A stretch of 64,000 bases of DNA from Stomorhina lunata. Taxonomy: Eukaryota > Arthropoda > Insecta > Diptera > Rhiniidae. This document shows, in pieces, positions 47,700-62,200 of this stretch. Both the position numbers and the translations under genes were made by a program. The stretch spans positions 3,782,001 through 3,846,000 of the forward strand of contig OW121740.1 in assembly GCA_933228675.1 (NCBI GenBank), given 5' to 3'. The notes under the pieces were generated by a model. That model was not told where the DNA came from. It saw nothing but the letters and a program-made list of their open reading frames with translations, and did not search any database. The first letter of the stretch is position 1. Every line of letters begins with the position of its first letter.

Positions 47700-49177
47700 A
47701 TAATAATGGCCCAATTATGATTCTTCACACCCAGTTCTCATTATCAGTCAAATAAAAAGTACAATATAGTAATACTCACTCGTATGCTGCAATATAGTAC
47801 CATCAGCAATAAAAATAAAATTTCTTAGTCTTATTTTATTACTTGAGTTTAACAATTTGTTTTGCTTTCCATATGTTTGTTTACTTTATTTTAAAAATAT
47901 TAGGAATTCTGAGATTTGCAATGACTTTGAAGCTTTTTGGATAAACAAATTATAGAACAGTGGTAAAAAATCTAAGAATTTGCAAAAAAATGTCATCTAC
48001 TATACAATTTTGCATATTTCTATAATAAGATCAACCATCAACATCTAAAATTTATATTGAAATTAATAATTAACATAAAAATATTGGACCGGATTTTGAT
48101 AAAAATCCATCACGCAACAGGTGTTTTTTTTTTCATTAAAATTTTCATACATTTTTTCGCAATTTTATTGTTTTCATAACTTTTTACGACTTAAGACCAG
48201 CATAAACTTTGGCTCCATGTGCACTCGTATTAGAGCATTAAACGCTACGATCTTCATTTCTAATAGAAGTGTTAGATGCTTTTCGAAAGAGTTTCTCTTA
48301 TTTTGCTTTACTAATATTTGTTGGACCTTTTTTCTTTCTGATCAAGAATTTTTCAATGCTATACAGTCAGAAGGTGATATGGTCATATGGTGAAATATGG
48401 ACCGATTTCATCAGATTTTTGTACATTTGTTTTTGTTTATACAAGCAATATTTCTTTTAAATTTCATCAAAATATGATGAAATTTGAGGCCAAAATCTTC
48501 CGGAAAATAAGACCTATGTATGCGAGATACCCGACCGATGTATGGACCGATTTTGGCAAATTTAAATAAAAATATCCATGCCAAATTTTATAAAGATAAA
48601 AGCATATTTGTGTCTTCGATAAAGGTAAAACTATATTCCGTAAAGAAAAATTTTTAAGAGGTACTCCAAGATTTTTTAACGATTTTGTTTATTCTTAGCC
48701 GGCTCTGTCCTTATAGCAAAAATAAACGTCATGCCAACATCAGTCGCCCAACTATCCTATCTATGGTAATGAAAGATATAATAAAGAGTTTAAGATATAC
48801 GTGCCCTCATATAAAGCCCTCACATGACTAAAATAAATTAAACAAAAATCTCTAGAAAATATATGAATATTCTATCTATTCAACTGCTAAAGGGATAAAG
48901 ACTGACAACTTTAGTTTAAACAAAGTGTTTATCTTAATTCGACTAAGAAAAGATTTTTGAAAATTAGGCTGTTTAAGGGTTTAGATATTATTTACTTGTT
49001 TATTGACATTAAAAAATATAGTTATGTCAGTAACTACAGGAATGCAGTTACCGCACTGTACAAATTCAGAAATAATAGTAAAAATTAAAAAAAAAGAGTT
49101 TATCTTAAAATGAACTCGTAGTAAAAGAGTAAAAAAGAGATTTTTTGAATATGTATGCATGCATCATTAAGTTTTAA
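47700..49177. other. Spacer with dispersed-repeat fragment and Hel89B 3' end
   Basis: About 48370-48610 contains phrases of the dispersed repeat (ATATGGACCGATTT, AATTTCATCAAAATATG) but no intact ends. A minus-strand AATAAA at 49000-49005 could serve Hel89B. No other gene is seen. Confidence 0.45.
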
Positions 49178-52100
49178 TTACTTTTTTAAAGTTTGAACGA
49201 AATTCGACATATCATATTCTTCATCGTATTGTTGCTCAGACCACAATTCTGGAAGAGTTTCTATTATGGAATTCATTGACACTTGCCCTGAACTAGATGA
49301 ATTGGAGTTTGATTTATCATTGGTATTCTTGTTGTTACGTTCATTTAGATTAAACAAATCGAATATTTGACCTGTTGCCATGGTATCCAAGCTGGCATTC
49401 TCGGCGCTAACGACAGTGTTGGCGGTAAGTAGCTTGAATTTTTGTAAACACATGATTTTTTCTTCCAACGATTTGCGTGTTATTAGACGATACACATTGA
49501 CAACTTTCTTTTGTCCTATACGATGCGCACGATCCATAGCCTGCAGATCCTTCATTGGATTCCAGTCATGTTCCACGAATATGACGGTATCGGCGCCAGT
49601 AAGATTTAATCCTAAACCACCAACCTAAAAGCATTTTAAACACAATGTTAAGATTATTACAATAGATTGTTATGGTTCATTAATCGCCTCACCTGTGTTG
49701 TGAGCAAGAGAACATCAATGCTGGGATCCGTATTAAAATCGTTAACAATATCTTGACGCATCGAAGCTGGCACACTACCATCTAGACGTAAATAGGTTAC
49801 TGTGGGTAAATGCTTTTTAAGCAAATCTTTTTCCACTATATCCAACATGACCTTTAATTGACAAAATATTAAAGCTCGATGTTGAGACACTGTCTCGGTT
49901 TGCACGCCAATACCACAATCCAACAAAAGTTGTCTATTAAAAAATATTCAATATTATAATACAACAAAGTTTGAAAAATAACAAATTTTATAAACTTACT
50001 TCAAAGCTGGCAGTTTAGCCGAATGTTCTATATCACTAAGCGAACTTTGTTGCTGATTTAATTCTTGTGTTATGCGTGAAAATTCTGGATGCTTTGGAGT
50101 CAACACCAATTTAGGATGGTTGCATACATTTTGCAAGTAACGCAAAGCATGGAATATATGAGTTTTTGCACTAAATTCGCCACCGTTTTCGAGGCAATCC
50201 TTAATTTCTGAATTTAGATGAGTGCGACTGAAATCTTCGTACAAACGCTCTTGCAGTGGACTTAATTCGCACAGCAAGTCCTGAGTAATCTTTGGTGGCA
50301 GATCCTTGAGTACATCTTCCTTAACGCGCCTTAATAGAAAAGGTAAAACTTGACGATGTAGCGACTCCATAGCCAGAACACCGGCTTCCTGTTCTTTGGC
50401 TGAACTTTTGGCATCCCGAGAAGCAAATATCGGTCTAGAATAACGAGCTATAAATTGCTTTTCAGTTCCCAAGAAGCCAGGCATAAGGAAATCAAATAGA
50501 GACCACAATTCTAAGACATTGTTTTGTATGGGTGTACCGGAGAGTATTAAACGATGATTAGCTTTAAGCATTTTAATGGCTTTCGAACTTTTAGTCTTGC
50601 CATTCTTGATAATATGCCCTTCATCCAAAACACAATAATTCCAGTTGATGGCACTAAAAAAGTCTATATCTTTTCGTATAGTGTCATAGGAAGCAACAAT
50701 CAAGTTGCACTTGGTGCCAATGAAGCCACGTAATCTTTCCCGACAATTGGGCAAGCCCACATAGTGTAACGGTGTAAGAGTTTTTGGATCTTTTAAGAAT
50801 TTTTCCACTTCGTATACCCAATGGCCAGTTAAGGTAGGTGGACATATGACTAAACTTGGCAAATTAGTCGAGTTATCCAAGTGTCGCTGATAGTGATCGC
50901 CTGCTAATATACAAATGGTTTGTAAAGTTTTACCCAGTCCCATGTCATCGCAGAGTATGCCATGTAAATTATACTTATTGAGAAACCATAACCAATTTAT
51001 GCCAGCCTGTTGGTAGGATCTCAATTCCACTGAAATTGGTACAGGGACTTTATAATTTGGTATAGTCTTGGGTGCAAACAAGTAATCTAGAAATTCACGA
51101 TCTTTGGTTTTGCGAGCTTGCAAATCGGCTGATTTTATTTCATGTTTAATACCATTACTACCTGCTGCAGCAGTAGTATCAAGCGGCATCAATTGAATAA
51201 GATTTGCAAAACAATGTGTCGAGAGTAAACGTACAGATTCATCATTATCACTCATGGCACCTAAAAGTGGAACTACCAATAGCACGATATAAGGAACAAT
51301 GCGTATCTGTAGCTTTTCTACAACTCTTTCTATAGTCTCAATAGCTCCCTGCCGTTCTATAATGTTTTCAATTTTTTGTAACAAAATTAAAATGTTGTTA
51401 ACAACAAAATCCATTATGCGACAAGGATCAATAAGGGCCAAAGTAGCAAGACATCTGGCGGACATATGACGTATAGCTTTTAGGGGATGACCAATAAATT
51501 TCCCCAATGGCTGTATTAGTTGAAACAGCTTTTCATGTAAGTCCTGATGAAAGTGGGGCGCAGCTATTTCAATTAGTTGCAATGAAGTCATTAAATCATT
51601 TGTTTGTCCAACATCTATTATAGTATCAGATAGTTCTTCTGCTTTAGAAAAAGTCTCAACAAATAGTTCGATCTTTTGAAACATTATGTGTTCTAATACG
51701 GCCACTTTTTCCAATAACTTATTGCCAAAATGTTGACACAATTTAATAATTGTGCCTGTAGAACCCAGGCGTTGAATACGACACTTTTTAATCTCCACAT
51801 CAGTGAGAGAAACCTTAGAGGTTATTTCGCTGACAACAGCTGATGTTGCTGCCAATGTTTCACTTAAGGGTGGTCTACCAGGACCACGTGATGTACTTGC
51901 TGCAGTTGATCCACTAATAGCAACTGGTGCTATCGATCTGCTGTTAGAAGCGGACATGTTCTGTTGCAAACTTAATGTTAATATCCCATAATAGATACAA
52001 GAGTTACAGTCACTTGCACTATTAAACACTGGCGATTGGTTTAAGGGGACACTTGGATTTAACTGTTTAAAAAATAAAAAATTATGTTACCACAAGAATA

Positions 52101-55100
52101 TTCAGTTTCCAAAATAATTTCGCTTACTATTTTTGGCGTGAATTCGGTGTCACTTTTGAGAAGAGTACATAGATTTGTTAGTAATTTACCATTTGGACAA
52201 GGCGTCCTATCACAAACCTCAGCCATAAACTGTACTAAGAACTCGCAAGAGAGTTCTTGCAACAACAAATTTTCCTCTCGTTTAATTGACTCCATTAATG
52301 GTTTCACTACAGGATTCAATTTTTCTGGAAGACATTTTAAATACACAATGGCTCCAGCAAGGGCAGCTTGAGTGCTTACACTATATGCAGACTGTTCTGC
52401 CGAAGTCTGTTGAAAAGAAGTTTGCAAACCTTTGCGACGATCCTCTAATATTTGAAGAATTTTCGGTTTTAGCGAATAATTTCGTAGACCTTCAGTAAGT
52501 GTTGTAGATACTGATTCAATTTGATCAAGTGTTAAAACTCTGGCTTGACCAAAATCATTAATGGGAATTTTGTATTGTTTTAGGGTAGCAATAAAATCAT
52601 GTGTCTCTTGATGCAGTCTTTAATATAAAATAAATTTAAATGAGGATTTTAAATATGCATTCATACATACATATACTCGATTTCTTACCTCGTTAAGGAA
52701 ACAGCAACTTCATCATAGTAAACATATTCCGTGATGCAGTAACGTAACTTTTCTTGAAGCTGTAAATGACCAGGGCATATAGAAGGATCATCCTTTGCCC
52801 AAAATGCTATAATAAGACCACAAACCAAACGTTGTACAGCAGATTTAGAATTTAAATGACCCAATAAAACTTTGGTATAACAATCCATGGGACTTTCAGT
52901 TTCGGATGAATAAATAACACCTGGTGCAGGCTTAACCAAATAGTGTGACAACGCTCCCAAGACACGGGAGGCAGTTACACGGGCTTGTATATAATTTTGT
53001 TCCCTTACTTCTATGGGAGTCGATTCGCTGCCTCCTAAATACAACTTTAGAGAAACATTTAAATTTGAACCACCCAAGTCATCGGCCAATTTATGGTGAC
53101 GTTTTCGTTGACTTGAAGTATCGTTCGATTCACCCGCTCCTACTGTAGTTTGCACTAATATCGAGGGATCGAATGACAAACGTGGCGGTTGCATCGCCAA
53201 ACAAATCCACGAGGAAACAAATGGACATGCAGCATGCAATAAGGATCCCAAATCAGCATTTGCTATCAAATTCAACCAAACATCTTTGGCCATTTGTTGA
53301 ATTTCCTTAAGTGGCTCGACTAGAATACGCTGATAAACGTGTCTTAATGCTTCTTGCAACAATTTCCATTGCCAGTCTTTAACTCCAAAATTAAGACTAA
53401 GATTCTTAGAATCGAAACTAAAATGTTGACCACACTTTGTTGATGCGGTAGCGGCAGTGCTAGTGTTTTCTTCATCAGCACACAAAGCTCCAGCAAAATT
53501 TTTGTCAACCGCAGTAACATTTCGGGTCAATGTTTTTAAAGTTACTAGTGTAGATTTACGTACCGAACTAGTGCTATGTGATAGGAATGGCCATAACCGA
53601 GGTACTAAAGTAGACATTGGCTCCATTCTATAATAACAAATAGTCAAAAATAAATAAAATCTCTTGTTAATCAAATATATTATCAGTAACTTACTGTATC
53701 CATGTGGATGCATTTGGAAGACACAATATGGCAGCTAACAGTCCCATAAAATTATTACTAGCTGATGTCAATTCATCTTGATCAAGCAATAAATCCCACA
53801 GCATTTTAACAATTGATGAAACTTGAGTTGGGTTTAATAGTTTTGGTAACCATGATGCTACTGGTATAAGCGTCGAGGCTGCTACAGCACCAACATCATC
53901 AACAGTATCAAAGAGTCCCATAAGAACATCGGATATCGATTGTGGCAAATAGATCTGTAGTAAATCCTCACGAACCACAAATACATATTTCAAGCCCAGC
54001 AGGCCTCCATGTCGCACCTCCCATTCACTTTGTTTGAGTAAAGTTCGCAAAATAAATACAATTTCGTGTACTTTGTTGGCAGCCATTTCTTTGACAATTG
54101 TTCCCAACACCTGAGCGCAAGTCTCGCGTACTGGAGCTACTACCTGATCAGAAACAAAATCTCCAAAACGATCTAAACACAAGACACAAAGTAAACGCAA
54201 GGCAGCATCTTCCAACCATAAATTATGAAAATGTTGCATCTACAAAATATAATTTAAAGATATTACCAGCAATCTTCTACATTCAGAAAATAATTTACCT
54301 CTTCCATTGTCATGTTTAAAGCTTTTCCAGCTCCTGTTGCCTGTTGGTTAATAAGTTCGCGCAGAGCAGTTGCAGCGCCGTGACGCACTTCCCACTTTGC
54401 GTTGAATAAGTCTACATAAAGACGGGCACAAAAATTTTCAAATGGCCAATGTAACGCATCTATCCACATACCAGTGGCATCGGGAACTGGATCTTAAATT
54501 TTATTTCAAGCAAATTAATTTTGGTAATATATGAAATCAATAGTGCAAAAACTTACCGTTTAAACTGTAGAATATTTCTTGTCTGTGTGTATCTCCAGTC
54601 TTTTGTCTCTTTTTTTCTGGTTCTTCTAGAGAGCCATTAGCCGAAGAACTACTGCCGCTGGTAATTGATGGAGCCGACGTTGAGGCAGTCGTGCTTGCAT
54701 TCTGACGAGCTTTTCTTTTGGCACGATTCATTTCTCTGCAACTTAATTGTTGTCCATTTGAAGGCATCAAATTAACATTAGGTTTTATATTAAGTATATG
54801 TTCTACTGGGACTTTTTCTTCGTTAATGTTATAATTACAACCACTACGTATCATGTCTTCATCGCTTATCATATCCGTCAAGTTGATACCTAATTTAGAA
54901 GCCTGAGTTAAGCCAAGCTTTTCATTAAGCAATGCTCGTTGACGACTCAAACGCTCGGCAGCCGTATCAGCGTTTGCCACACCTGAGCCAACAGCATCTT
55001 CAATGCAGTCGAACTCTCTGCCCTCTGAGCCTATTAGACGAGCTCCTTTCTTTAAAACTTGTTCTAAATTAAACTCATTAAACGTCAAATAACGTTCCTT

Positions 55101-55617
55101 ATAATGATCACTATTAATGGATATAGATGTTAATGTTGTGGTTGATGATCCATTGGACTGACAACTGTTGTCCTCATCTCCTGCAACTCCTACTTCTTCT
55201 TTTTTGACTTCACGTTTTATGGCATTACACTCGGGTCTCCACTCCGGCACATTTGAGAGTATTGCCTCGACAGCTTGTGCTGCTGCAATACGTGTATCCC
55301 ATGAGGTACTGTGCAAATAACCAATCAACCGATTCAGTAGTGCATGCAATTCATGGGGGTATAGTTTTTGAATTTCTCCAATTTGTTTTGCTGCAGCTCG
55401 TCGTGTTACAGAAGACGAACCAGATTCCAGTAATATAAATAAACGATCAAGTCTAAGCGATTGTGTAGGAGAAATAAAAAAAATATTATTTCAATATTTA
55501 ACTTAATGTACAGATGCTTATGAAGGCAGACAGACAGTACATTATTTGCTATTTTTCTATTTATATTTAAACAAGTGTTTGTTGTTTCACTGTCGCCTTG
55601 AATTACCTTGATGTCAT
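49178..55617 (-). CDS. Hel89B: Hel89B: Mot1/BTAF1-type Swi2/Snf2 ATPase
   Basis: Nine coding exons join to about 1,941 codons: 55617-55607, 55452-54557, 54492-54299, 54239-53695, 53627-52689, 52617-52128, 52062-50000, 49933-49693, 49624-49178. The first exon encodes only MTSR and continues [20 protein letters not shown]. The N-terminal two thirds are HEAT-like repeats ([30 protein letters not shown]) that in this family embrace TBP. The C-terminal motor has [11 protein letters not shown] (motif I, about aa 1397), [12 protein letters not shown] (motif II, about 1505), [11 protein letters not shown] (motif III) and [10 protein letters not shown] (motif VI, about 1826). Length matches the family (human BTAF1 1,849). 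Mot1 proteins use ATP to strip TBP from DNA in the nucleus, redistributing it among promoters. No lesion was found. A possible noncoding first exon ends near 57173. Confidence 0.93.
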
Positions 55618-57656
55618 TGTATTGTTGACTGTTGCACCACCGGCAGTTTATTTCCAGTCGTATCTATTTTTTTAGACGTATGCCTTTCCTCCTCCTCTAT
55701 ACGATTGAGCTTATTATTATTTTTTATTTGAATTGTTTCTGTGAATAATTTTTTATAAATAAGTATAGTAGGTACATATTTTAAATTTGTTCAAAAATTC
55801 TAAAGTTTCGAAAGTCGAATATTCTTAAACATAGAAAAAAATCCTGATTCAACATGTGGACCGGTTTTCTGTTAGGTTTATTTTTTCCGCTTACTATTTT
55901 TGGTAAATCAAATACCTCTGCCAATGAAACCACTTCAGACCATTTCAACGACTAATAATGCCATGTTTATATATTTGCGACATCTTCAAAGCTATTGGAA
56001 AAACATATTAGCCTTCTAGGGTTTAAGAATAAACATTTTGAAAATTTTACGTTTTTCCGTTTAATTTATTAAAAATTAAAAATCAAATATTTTGAAATCA
56101 CTATCAAACTTTTGAAGACATGTTATGTTTAGGTTAAACTAAACTTTCTTTAGTTTTATAAGGATTAAGTGTAGGTCTGGTCAAATATAAACCGACTATA
56201 ACTATTATGGACATTTATTATGGAAGGTACTCCAAATATTGGATCTATTCTGGGCAATTTAAATAGGTGTGGTCTAAAAGAAATGTTTGTGATACATTTC
56301 TTCAACATTAAATCGGCTCAGAAAGTGACTCTGAGTCAATATAAAATAATATATGGGTATATCATGTATTTTTTTTTTTAATTTTAAAGTTATTCATTGT
56401 TCAAAAATAGATTGAACGATTTAAATATTATTCTGACATAATTCAGATTTAGTTCAATTATCTATTTTCACTTTTTTTCAAATGAGTACACATTAGAATA
56501 TCTGAGATGTTTGAAAATGATCTCTTGAATATGAAAGTGTATGTACACTTCATATTGTTATATGATCAATTAAGGATGCATTAAAAACTAATTAGGTATG
56601 TTTTTAAATACTATTCGATACTATTTAATTTAATTAAAATTGTGAGATTTATTAATGTTTAGTAGTATTGTCGCTTTTCTGACAATATAGGTAATGTATT
56701 TTTTAAAAACAAGAAAGAACGTATTATAGTCTCTAAAAATGTATCATCAAACAGACATGTTTGCGAGATCTTATAGGGAAGCTATGGTTAAATGTGTATC
56801 GATTGTCACATTTTAAAATGATTTTCATAGAGAATAGTTTTTAAAAGTGAAAGTTACTTACAATAAGTTTTCTTCAACCTACTACATATATATAAAAGTA
56901 ATCAACTAGGGTTAAATTTCTAACTTAATTTTTCGTTTTGATTTAAACAATTCTAAACATCTGGCATCTCCAAACAGCTGCCGACGATTGTCAAAATTCC
57001 ACCCCACACAATCATACAAGTTGACATACCCAAAAAAAAAACACTAACAAAATATTTCGCATATCTAATTTACTGAAAATAAATAACTTTATGTAATTAA
57101 AAGAAACTAAACTCGTAATATAAAATTATTTTATGATACGACTATTTAAAATGCCGACTTACCTTTGGTAAATAATGTCTTGATATTCCAGAGTTCTGTC
57201 AATTGGAGTTGCTCTGCAACTGCCCAATTGTGAATGTTTGCATGTGTGTACCTCTATAATTGTTTATTTGTGTTGGTGTGCTTGAAAAAGGCTATAAAAA
57301 ATGCAATACATTTTTCTCAACAAAAAAAAAATTCACAAATTCACACTTGCACTAGATTTTATGATATTCTTGATAAGGAATTATCGATTTTTCTGTATTT
57401 TATTATATATACTGCTATTTACTTCACACTATCTTCCTCTAGAGCACATAGAGAACACTTTTTAAAATTAATTGCAGTAGATTTTGTGGAAAAAGTTTGG
57501 GTTTTTCTTCTTTTGGATTTTTTTTTTCTTTTGCCAACAAATTGATTTTTCCACATTCACTTTTTGCGTTGTATGCAAATTAGATCACAAATAACAATCA
57601 TAGCAAAGTGGTGGTGTCATGATATGCGTGTTCACAGATGTACATAGTTTTTTATT
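55618..57656. other. Hel89B upstream region
   Basis: No coding gene is supported. A minus-strand AAAG|GTAAGT donor at 57171-57173 could end a noncoding leader exon of Hel89B. 56170-56370 resembles the dispersed-repeat family. The 103-codon frame at 57234-57545 (+) is low complexity and is not called. Confidence 0.4.
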
Positions 57657-57858
57657 GGGCTTATTTCAATTTCACATAAGGTTTAACACGCCGATTTAAC
57701 TTGCTTCGAATTTTCTTAAATATTTTAGAATTTTTTAATTTCCCAGGGAAAGCAGCCATCGCGTTTCTTCTCAAATTTATACTGCGCTGAGTTCTTCTCT
57801 GGTACGGGAATTTAAGGCAAGGCGGATGTATGAGATGATCGCAATTACTCGTTGACAT
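57651..57858 (-). CDS. Small basic ORF (65 codons) with immediate poly(A) signal
   Basis: ATG at 57858, stop at 57661-57663, then AATAAA at 57651-57656, five bases past the stop. An in-frame stop lies shortly upstream of the ATG, so the frame is complete. The product begins MSTSNCDHLIHPPCLKFPYQ and turns strongly basic (KLKNSKIFKKIRSKLNRRVK). I do not recognise it. Codon use and composition look more protein-like than neighbouring frames, but this could be chance. There is no signal peptide or membrane segment. It lies between Hel89B and mor on the strand of Hel89B. Confidence 0.35.
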
Positions 57859-59242
57859 TATAAGTAACCATGTTTAATATGAAAATTACCTAATTTGACA
57901 GTTAAGAAGCTAACAATCTTTGAATAAAAAATTTTTGTGCTGATTAACCAGTGCCACCTTATTGGTAACTATCCAGCGTTGCCAATTGCGCACTTTTCGC
58001 TGTATATCGAGCGATTTTTAATAAACGAACGTGGATTTTTTTTAATTTGAGTGCTTTTACAAGAATGGAAAACGCGTTTTACTTACGCACAAAATAATAA
58101 CTACAAGGAATAACGAAAACTATATAACACGGCATTTACACATGCAAGTGAAAAAAAGCTCAATACATTTATATTTTTTTACTAACACAATCACACTTCT
58201 GCAAGTTGTAGGCTCACTTGCAAGCGATTTTGATTGCCAGTGATTTTTTTACTTGCATGTCAGAAGAATACGTATACACAACTTGTAACAAGTCACCTAC
58301 GTGTGTAAACGTACTGTAACACTAGATAATTTTCAAAATACTATAACTTTTATAAGATTCTTCACGTACTCTAATGAAACTACCCGAAACAGTCCGAAGT
58401 TGTCAGAAATTACTCCAAAAACAACAATTTTTGTTGAAAATTTTGTAGGGGAACACTTTTGAGTAAGTTTGGATTGTTTCGTTAAAGAAATTTTGTTGAT
58501 ATAAAAATGTTGTAGAAAATTTTTCGGTAGAAATAAATCTATACAATTTTTTTCGACAAAAAAAAAATTATAAATACCTTTAGTGTAGAAAAATTTTATA
58601 ATAGAAAATTCGTTGGTATATAGAAATTTATAGAATATTTTTGGTATAGAAAAATTCGTAAAACTTTTTTTTTAATTTTTTGCTGTTTCAGTTTAAAAAT
58701 TTTTATTTAATATTTTTTAGATGTCAACTATATTTGAGACAAGTTCTTTAAGAGCCTTTTTTTAAAAACTCTTTTATCATGTTATATATCCCTTTATATA
58801 TCCAAATATATCCCTTTCAATGAACTATTAAGAAAATATTCAGAAAAAGTACCTTAAATGATTAATAGAATAAACTTCATATCAAATTTGTACATAAATA
58901 AGAGAGACAGCTGATGAGTTGCAGTTACTTGTTATAATTACACTATGAATAGAACTAGCCATATATTTTTTTTAATAAAAATATTCTTGCCTTTTTATCT
59001 TTAAATATTTATACTAAACTTAAAATGACATTTATTTCCTTTGCATAACCAATTTTGGAAAAAAAGTTATCTGGCAGCATGATCCCTTAAACATTGACAT
59101 TACTCAAAGCGAATTCAAAATTCGCCTGATTTTCTTATTCGTGCGTCGTTTTGTTTTTCGTATCTGCCTCTTGCTGGAAAATATATTTTTGTGTGAAAAT
59201 CGTCTAAAAAAATAATAAATATCATATAAAATTTAACAAAAT
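57859..59242. other. mor upstream region
   Basis: No gene is seen. 58375-58420 carries the repeat phrase GAAACTACCC..ACAGTCCGAAGT that is also in a cic intron at about 23037-23062. 58480-58680 holds diverged short repeats of TAGAAAATTTTT type. The last 150 bp probably include the mor promoter and leader; no TATA box was identified. Confidence 0.4.
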
Positions 59243-62200
59243 ATGTGTACTTTAGCTCCCAAAAAGGACGGCAGTCCAAATATCGAGTTTTATAACTCGC
59301 CAGAAGCCTTGCAAGGTTTTGATTCTATACGCCTATGGCTGCAGAAAAATTGTAAAAAAGTGAGTATAACAGCATGAAAAATGCAGACAACAAAAAAGTC
59401 TCAAAATTAAAAAAATGGCGTTTGCAAAACTTGTGAATTCTTTTTAAAATAAATAATTTTTTTATTTTAGTACTTGGCCAGTAGCAATGAGCCCATAACA
59501 AAGGAATCATTGTCTCAGTTGTTAATACAATTTCTTCAATATGTTGAAGCAAAACTTGGCAAGAATTCCACCGAGCCGCCAGCAACGCGTATACCGGTAA
59601 GTATGGTGAAATTTTACTGTGGTGTGAAATAAACTAACAGATTAGTAGGACGAATGATGAATAATAAAAAAGTTTTTATCCCTTGAGGAGGGCACTGTTT
59701 CTTTTTTTCAAAAAAGTGGGATAGGAGATTTTGTTATGCATACATTTTATTTGTTCTGGTTTTGCCGTACTAACTGTGTTTTATCTTCATAAAAAAATAT
59801 TTTGTAGATGAGGTGTTTCTTGGATTTCAAATCAGGAGGTGGTTTGTGTATTATATTCTCTACCATGTTTCGTTTTCGTGCGGAGCAAAGAGGAAAAAAA
59901 TTTGATTTTTCAGTGGGAAAGAATCCCACACGCAAGGATCCAAATATACAATTGTTAATTGATATTGAACAAGCTTTAGTGGAAGCTGATCTTTATCGTA
60001 TTCCCTACATATTCATTCGTCCCGAAGTTGATAAGCAGTTGGTCACACATTTGCGAGAAATTTTGGCTACTCGACGAGTAGAAATTGTTTCAGATGAAGA
60101 AGATGCAACGCATATTATATACCCTGTAGTTGATCCCCATCCCGATGAATATGCTCGTCCCATTTTCAAGCGTGGAAATTGTGTAATGATGCATTGGTAT
60201 TATTTTCCCGAATCGTACGATACTTGGACACCAAATTCTTTGGAGTTGCCCGATAATGTACCAGAGAATCCTGAATCACCAGCTGAACGTTGGCGTGTAT
60301 CCGCCTCATGGATTCTAGATCTAGAGCAATACAACGAGTGGATGGCAGAAGAAGATTATGAAGTAGACGAAATGGGTAAAAAGAAAATGCATAAACAGCG
60401 TTTATCTATTGATGATATTATGTCTGGTGGTGTTGATGATAAGAAAAAAGGAGTTAGCGGTACTCCAGCTGCGGCCAAACAGAAGCGTAGACGTTCACCA
60501 TCGCCTAGTTCTTCAAAGCCTGGCAAACGTAAGCGTTCGCCTGCAGTTTTGCATAAGAAAGCTCGCAATGATGAGGAAGATGAAGATTTAACACGTGACA
60601 TGGATGACCCACCAGCTGAAACAAATCTTCAAGAAGTTATTAAGACCACTTCTTTACAATCTACAGCTAGTCCAGCTCCAGGCACTAAATCTAGAGCTGA
60701 TAATGATATGATGCCAATAAAGGGTAAGTTTCTTGTAAAAAATATCTGAGAATGGCATTACACAAGATATTTTACAATAATATGTCATGTGTGGTAAAGA
60801 CATATGTTTTAATTAATTTAAAATTTGTACTAAAAAAATACTTTTTCAGGTGGCACACTAACAGATTTGGATGATGAAATGACTGGTGGCAGTGGTACTC
60901 AAGCCTTATCAGCATGTGACGGTGAAAATTCTCAGACTGGTAAAACTAGTGAGAACAGTAATACACAAGAGTTCTCCTCATCTGCCAAAGAGGATATGGA
61001 GGATAATGTTACCGAGCAGACTCATCATATTATCGTCCCCTCTTATTCCGCTTGGTTTGATTACAATTCTATACATGTAATTGAAAAACGAGCTATGCCA
61101 GAATTTTTTAATTCAAAGAACAAATCCAAGACACCAGAAATTTATATGGCATATAGAAATTTCATGATTGATACATATCGTCTTAACCCTACTGAGTATT
61201 TAACTAGCACTGCTTGTAGACGCAATTTGGCTGGAGATGTTTGCGCCATTATGCGAGTTCATGCTTTCCTTGAACAATGGGGTTTGATAAATTATCAAAT
61301 CGATGCCGAGCTTCGGCCCACACCTATGGGTCCACCGCCAACTTCCCATTTTCATATTTTATCGGATACACCTTCAGGCATACAATCTTTAAATCCCCAA
61401 AAAACTCAACAACCTTCTGCTGCTAAATCTCTACTCGATCTTGATAAAAAACCATCGGGTGGTCCTAGTAAGGAGGGCAAGGAAGATTCATTGGATAAAG
61501 CTCCAGTTGGAATAAAAACTGAGCCAGTAGAAAATGGAAGTTCAACAACTGCCTCTGGTCAGTTTGGCTTAAAGCTGGACCAATATACAAAGAAACCATC
61601 AGCAATGAAAAATCGTACAGCCGCTAGTATGTCTAGGGAATGGACAGATCAAGAAACTTTGTTGTTACTTGAAGGACTAGAATTACATAAGGACGATTGG
61701 AACAAAGTATGCGAACATGTTGGCACGCGCACTCAGGATGAATGTATTTTACACTTTTTAAGGCTACCAATCGAAGATCCTTACTTGGAAGACGATGGCG
61801 GATTTTTGGGTCCTTTAGGTTGTCAGCCTATACCATTCAGTAAATCGGGTAATCCTATCATGTCTACGGTAGCATTTTTAGCTTCTGTCGTAGATCCACG
61901 TGTAGCTGCAGCAGCCGCTAAAGCTGCTATGGAGGAATTTGCAGCAATTAAAGATGAAGTTCCAGCTACAATCATGGATAATCATATGAAAAATGTTGAG
62001 AAAGCTTCAGCTTCTGGAAAATTTAATCCTTCGTTTGGATTGTCAAGTAGTGGTATTGCTGGTACTGGTGCTGACAAAGAGGATGAAGATCCTAACACTG
62101 GTGGCGCACCGCCATCTGGAAATATGGATGAAGAAATGAAAGACCTCTCTAAAAAAGATGGTAAGCATTTATTTCAGTCAAGTCCTTTGATTTAATAACG

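Noticed and set aside
57234..57545. 103-codon + strand frame between Hel89B and mor
   Set aside because: Phe/Leu-rich translation of T-rich DNA without motif, and it overlaps a likely noncoding leader exon of Hel89B on the other strand.
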